NCBI GenBank assembly: GCA_008729055.1 | Contig: SDUX01000002.1 | Location: forward strand, 2,879,874-2,943,873 | Source of the DNA: Pyropia haitanensis | Lineage: Eukaryota; Rhodophyta; Bangiophyceae; Bangiales; Bangiaceae | Reading direction: 5' to 3' | DNA length: 64,000 nt | Shown here: in pieces, positions 56,180 to 64,000 of the stretch | How positions within the stretch are numbered: position 1 is the stretch's first letter | How the letters are laid out: the number at the start of each line of letters is the position of its first letter | Made by a program: the position numbers and the translations under genes | The notes under the pieces: generated by a model | Databases searched by the model: none | What the model saw: only the letters and a program-made list of their open reading frames with translations | What the model was told of the DNA's origin: nothing

Positions 56180-58527
56180 GGCGGCCGACGCCGACTGCAT
56201 CACCCCCGCGCCGCGGCTCGCCGCCGCTTCCGCCGGCGGTGGGACCCCCCCCGCGGCGGGGGTGGCGGACGCGCAGGGTGGCGCCGACGCGGGCGCCCCC
56301 GCCGCCATTGCCGCGGCGGTGGCCGCCGACGAGGCGTACGCGCGGGCAGTGGCGGCCGAGGACGCTGCCGCCACCGCCGCTGCCGCCGACGCTGCCGGCG
56401 GCCGTGGTGTGGCGGCAGCTGACGCTGTCGGTGGCGCGGCAGCCGCCGCGGCGGTGGCCGCCGACGAGGCGTACGCGCGGCGGCTGGCCGCCGAGGAAGC
56501 CGCCGCCGTGGACCGCCAGCTGGCCGCCGACGCCGCGCTGGCGCGGTTCCTCGCCGGCGACACCCGCGCGGCCGGGGAGGCGGCCACGCCCGCCGCGGAC
56601 GATGGCGATGGGGCGGCGGCGGCGGCGGAGGTGGCGGCGGCGGCAGGGGCGGCGGCGGCGGTGCGGGGGACCCCCCCGCCCTCTCGCGCGGCCCCGCGCC
56701 CCGGAGGAGAGCCGCTGGCGGTGCTGGTGCCGCACTTTGAGGCGCTCCTCGCCGAGCGCGCGGCGGCGGTGTGGGTCGGCTCGGACCTGCTCGGCGCGCA
56801 GCCCATCCCGCTGATGCTGCCGCTGCGGCGGCAGCCGGCGGCGGCGGCGGCGGCGGCGGTGCCCCCGCAGGCGCCGCGGCAGCACCGCCTCTGCCAGGAA
56901 CAGCAGCTGCCGCCGCCGCGGCCTTGCCCTCCCGAGACGTTGGCGACGTTGGCGCCGCTGCTGACGGCTGGCGCGCAGCCGGCAGCACCCGCAGCGACGG
57001 GGCGGGATGAGGAGGCGACTGCGGTGCAGGGGGGGCAGCGGACGCCAGCGGGAGCGGCGGCGGGCGCTCCCGCGGCGGCGCCCGCCGCCGCAGCTTCCCC
57101 CCCACCCCCGCCCGGTGCGGTGCCCGCCTCGCTGCCCGCCGCGGAAGCGGTGGCCGACGCGGCCGCGGCGACGACAGCGGCCGCCCCCCCCCCCGCCCCC
57201 CCTCCGTCCCTCTATGCCGCCATGGTCGCGGCGCAGGAGGTGGCCGACGCGGCGGCCACCGCGGCCGAAGACGCCGCCTCGGCGGCGCTCGCCGCGGCGC
57301 TCGGCGCCGAAGAGGCGGCCGCGGCGACCCCGCCGCGGACACCACCCCGTGAGCGGCCGCCGCCGGCCGCCGCCTCCCCCCCCCCCCCGCCGTCCCCGCC
57401 CCCCCCGCCGCCCCCCTCTCCCCCGCCCTCTGCGCGGCGGCACGCACAGCGGCGGCGGCGCGGCGGCACCATATCCCCGCGGTGGCGGCGGCGACGCTGC
57501 GGCGGCGGCTGCCCCCCCCCGGCGTCACGCCCACCGCCGCCGGCACGCTGACGGTCGGGTCGGTGGCGCTGACCACCGCGTACCTCTGCTGGGCTGGCGT
57601 CACGGCCGTGCCGGTGGTGTGGGGGGGGGGGGCCCTCGACGTGACGGTATCGTGGGAGTTGCTGATGGTCCGCGTGAGGGGGTGGCGGCTGGGCGACACC
57701 CCCGCCACGCCCGCCTCGCGCCGCCCCGTGTCCCCGCCGCATGTCTCCCCACGCGCCGGCGTGGCGGCACGGGAGGCCACCCCCGGCGGGGACGACTCGG
57801 CAGAGGAAGCAGAGGTGGAAGCGACGGCGCTGCTCATGGCCCTCCCCGATGTCGCGCCGGCGGTGCCAGATGGCGGCGGCCCCCCGCGGCCGACGCCGCG
57901 GTCCGCCGCGGCCGCCACGGCCACCACGCCAAGCGCGTCGAGCCTGTGGGACCGCCTCCCGTCATGGCGGCCGGCGTTGGCCCCCACGCCCACCCTCACG
58001 GGCTCCGCGATGGTCACCCTCACCCGGCCGCGCCTCACGTTTACCATCCACCCCCCGCCCCCCCCCCCCCCGCCGCCGCCGCCGCCGCCGCCGCTGCCTA
58101 CTCGGCCGGCTTCCCACCGCCGCCGCCACCCCCCGTGCGCGGCTGTTCCGTAACGGGCGCGACGTTTGACGGCGGTGACACGGAGGTGGCGATCACCTAC
58201 CACGCAGCACGCCCGACCGAGGGGGCGGCGGACGGGGCGAGGGTGCGGGAGGGGGAGACGGCGGCGGCGCCAGCGCTGGGCATCCTGCAGGGGGTGCTCC
58301 TCCGGCGGGCGCTCACCGCCGCGGCGGTCGGCGCGGTGCGGGCGGCGGTGGTGGCGGCGGTGTCGGCGCCGCCGGTGGCGGCCGCGCGGGGGGGGGGGGG
58401 GAGGCGGCTGACGGCGTGGCCGCGCCGCCGCGCGTCGCGGTTGGGGGGGGGGGGGGGGGGGGGGGGGAATAGGGCGAGAGGGAGCGGCGGCGGCGCCGTG
58501 TCGCCGCTACCCGCCCGCACCGTCTGA
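56047..58527 (+). CDS. Unknown Ala-rich protein with C-terminal beta-rich region (frame breaks)
   Basis: A start at ATG 56047 (MTTATAPP) is inferred; a slip in the C run at 56056-56064 is needed to enter the main frame. There are two near-identical short units VAADEAYARAVAAEDAAA (about 56320) and VAADEAYARRLAAEEAAA (about 56455). Next come LAVLVPHFEALLAERAAAVW (about 56720) and AQPIPLMLPLRRQ, then a helical Ala part (YAAMVAAQEVADAAATAAED). After slips at the C runs around 57380-57430 follows a strand-rich region: AGTLTVGSVALTTAYLCWAG, ALDVTVSWELLMVRVRGWRL, SAMVTLTRPRLTFTI. After a further slip near 58060-58125 comes GDTEVAITYHAARPT and a C-terminal helix ILQGVLLRRALTAAAVGAVR. The beta-rich half is reminiscent of lipid-transfer type barrels but no family can be named. 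Confidence 0.5.
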
Positions 58528-59158
58528 AGTTAGTCATGGGGCGGGGGCTCCCCGCGGTGATGGCTGACGCGGCGAGGGAAAGCCTTCCCCACCGGCGCGT
58601 GCGAGCCTCCGCCATGGAGGCGGCCATCAAGTCATGGCTGCGGCGTTGGTCAACCACCGGAAGCGCGAGAGTCCCAAGGCAGCCGCCACCATCGTCTTGC
58701 CGCCACCCCAAACACCATCCCCACCGCCGCCGCACCCCAGCTCTCAGAAAGCCGCCGGCGTCTGCCGCTACGCCCCTTCCAAACGATGCCGCCACCGTCA
58801 CACCCCCCCAGCCAACGCACCACTCCTGTCACGCAAAACACCATCCGCGCCGCCGCCACTGACCCGCGCCCGTCCCCCCACCCCCGGACACCGTCATGAC
58901 AGCCGCCGCCGTCGTGCCCAACCCCGTCCCCCTCAGCGCGGTCGCCGCCGCGGCCATATCATCGTCGTCGTGGCCGTCGCCGTCGATGCCCCCGCCCTTT
59001 CCGTCGCCGTCAAAGTCGCCGCCGTGGCTGCCTCGTCTACCGGCGCCATCTACGGGTGGCACACGGCTCGTTGGAGAATACGCGCGAGTTGATAATCGCA
59101 CAGAGAACCGCTCCAGATAGGTTAATATCATTGTAAATTTCGAGAACACACATCTATC
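58528..59158. other. Spacer upstream of tRNA-Gly
   Basis: Balanced composition; short open frames only. Nothing recognised. Confidence 0.4.
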
Positions 59159-59240
59159 GCACCTTTGGTCTAGTGGTAGAATACGTGCTTGCCACGCACG
59201 AGACCCGGGTTCGATAAACACGAATGTCCCGGAAGGCGCA
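59159..59240 (+). tRNA. tRNA-Gly(GCC) with 11-nt intron in the T-loop
   Basis: Acceptor GCACCTT pairs with AAGGCGC (59233-59239; one A-C mismatch at position 3:70). D-arm region TGGTCTAGTGGTAGAAT, anticodon stem CGTGC/GCACG with loop TTGCCAC (anticodon GCC), T-stem CCGGG (59205-59209) with CCCGG (59228-59232). The T-loop is 18 nt instead of 7. Removing 59216-59226 (aaacacgaatg) restores the consensus TTCGATT exactly and gives a normal 71-nt tRNA. The insertion folds with its exon neighbours as a relaxed bulge-helix-bulge: helix TTCG/CGAA (59210-59213 with 59221-59224), 3-nt bulge TGT (59225-59227) on the 3' side and a loop starting ATA on the 5' side. Cleavage after the second bulge base on each side gives precisely these borders. 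Discriminator A at 59240; a T8 Pol III stop follows. Confidence 0.93.
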
Positions 59241-59251
59241 CGTTGATCACA

Positions 59252-59259
59252 TTTTTTTT
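59252..59259 (+). terminator. Pol III terminator of tRNA-Gly
   Basis: A run of eight T begins 12 bp after the tRNA discriminator base, as expected for RNA polymerase III termination. Confidence 0.8.
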
Positions 59260-59686
59260 CTTTAACAGTTCATCAGCCACGCTGCGCTGCTGCATGGCAT
59301 CGAGCGCACGTCAGCTGCAGCTAAACGCCATGAGAGGGAAGCCACGCGCCGCGCACGCGGAATAGAGGATGAGGTGAGCTGTTCGGCGGGCAGACACCAT
59401 TAAGAAGCCACACAACGACAAGAACAAGAACAAGAAAATCAAAGCAGCAGCAGTGGAGTCAACCCAGACACAATGTGCATCCCAAAAAAAATAAGAGACA
59501 AACAACAAGGTGCCGCGCACCTTGCCACGTGGGGTGTAACCCAATCCCCGCAGCCCCCCCTCACTTCTCACGCCCCACGTCCCGTGCCCCACACCCCACT
59601 TCTCCCTCCCCAGCCCACCACAAGCATCCACAGCAGCACCTGGGTCATCACCCCCCCCCCAACCCCGCTTCCCTCCGGCCTCACCC
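59260..59686. other. Spacer between tRNA-Gly and the class IV aminotransferase-like gene
   Basis: Balanced, A/C-rich from 59400; no ORF supported. Probably the 3' UTR side of the minus-strand gene. Confidence 0.4.

Positions 59687-64000
<4,314 letters not shown>

Overview
The window is nuclear DNA of a very GC-rich eukaryote, most likely a bangiophyte red alga (Porphyra/Pyropia-like). Direct evidence: eukaryotic uS5/RPS2 and RBX1 genes, spliceosomal introns (GT..AG, usually with a GTACGT donor), genes scattered on both strands without operons, and very long Ala/Gly/Pro/Arg low-complexity protein segments built from GGC/CCG repeats. Pointers to a red alga are inferential: a putative plastid presequence with a Phe near the N-terminus, few short introns, and a tRNA-Gly whose intron lies in the T-loop, the kind of ectopic tRNA intron known from Cyanidioschyzon.

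Layout. 1-4893 (+): the 3' part of a giant Ser/Arg/Pro-rich protein. 5483-6879 (-): a BPNT1-like bisphosphate nucleotidase. 7392-8464 (+): RBX1 in three exons, one of 16 nt. 9374-10234 (-): ribosomal protein uS5. 10771-15016 (-): a disordered His/Ala/Ser-rich protein. 17000-18456 (-): a Siva-type cysteine-rich protein. 18.5-21.5 kb: G/C low complexity. 21508-23838 (-): an F-box/leucine-rich protein. About 25.2-25.9 kb (+): an RCC1-like fragment. 28132-31474 (+): a membrane/coiled-coil protein. 31957-33270 (-): phosphoserine aminotransferase of the alphaproteobacterial/Methanosarcina type. 34099-38452 (+): MutS2. 39915-41437 (-): a secreted Cys-rich protein in three exons. 44676-45590 (+): an orphan ORF. 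46328-47074 (-): a four-helix MARVEL-like membrane protein in two exons. 49333-55099: a candidate mobile element or island bounded by a perfect 23-bp inverted repeat. 56047-58527 (+): a large unknown protein. 59159-59240 (+): tRNA-Gly(GCC) with an 11-nt T-loop intron. 59687-64000 (-): a polyQ protein ending in a divergent class IV aminotransferase fold.

The recognisable genes are housekeeping functions with no shared pathway: translation, ubiquitin ligation, sulfur/phosphonucleotide turnover, serine synthesis and a MutS-family ATPase. The most distinctive items are the tRNA-Gly T-loop intron with a textbook relaxed bulge-helix structure, the 5.8-kb inverted-repeat-bounded island that contains a ~240-bp-arm foldback and higher-order minisatellites, and the polyQ/class IV aminotransferase fusion that appears to lack the PLP lysine.

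Limits: base composition leaves all six frames open for kilobases, so open frame alone is weak evidence. Several otherwise convincing genes change frame exactly at runs of G or C, so their exact protein sequences are uncertain. Promoters and most UTRs cannot be placed.
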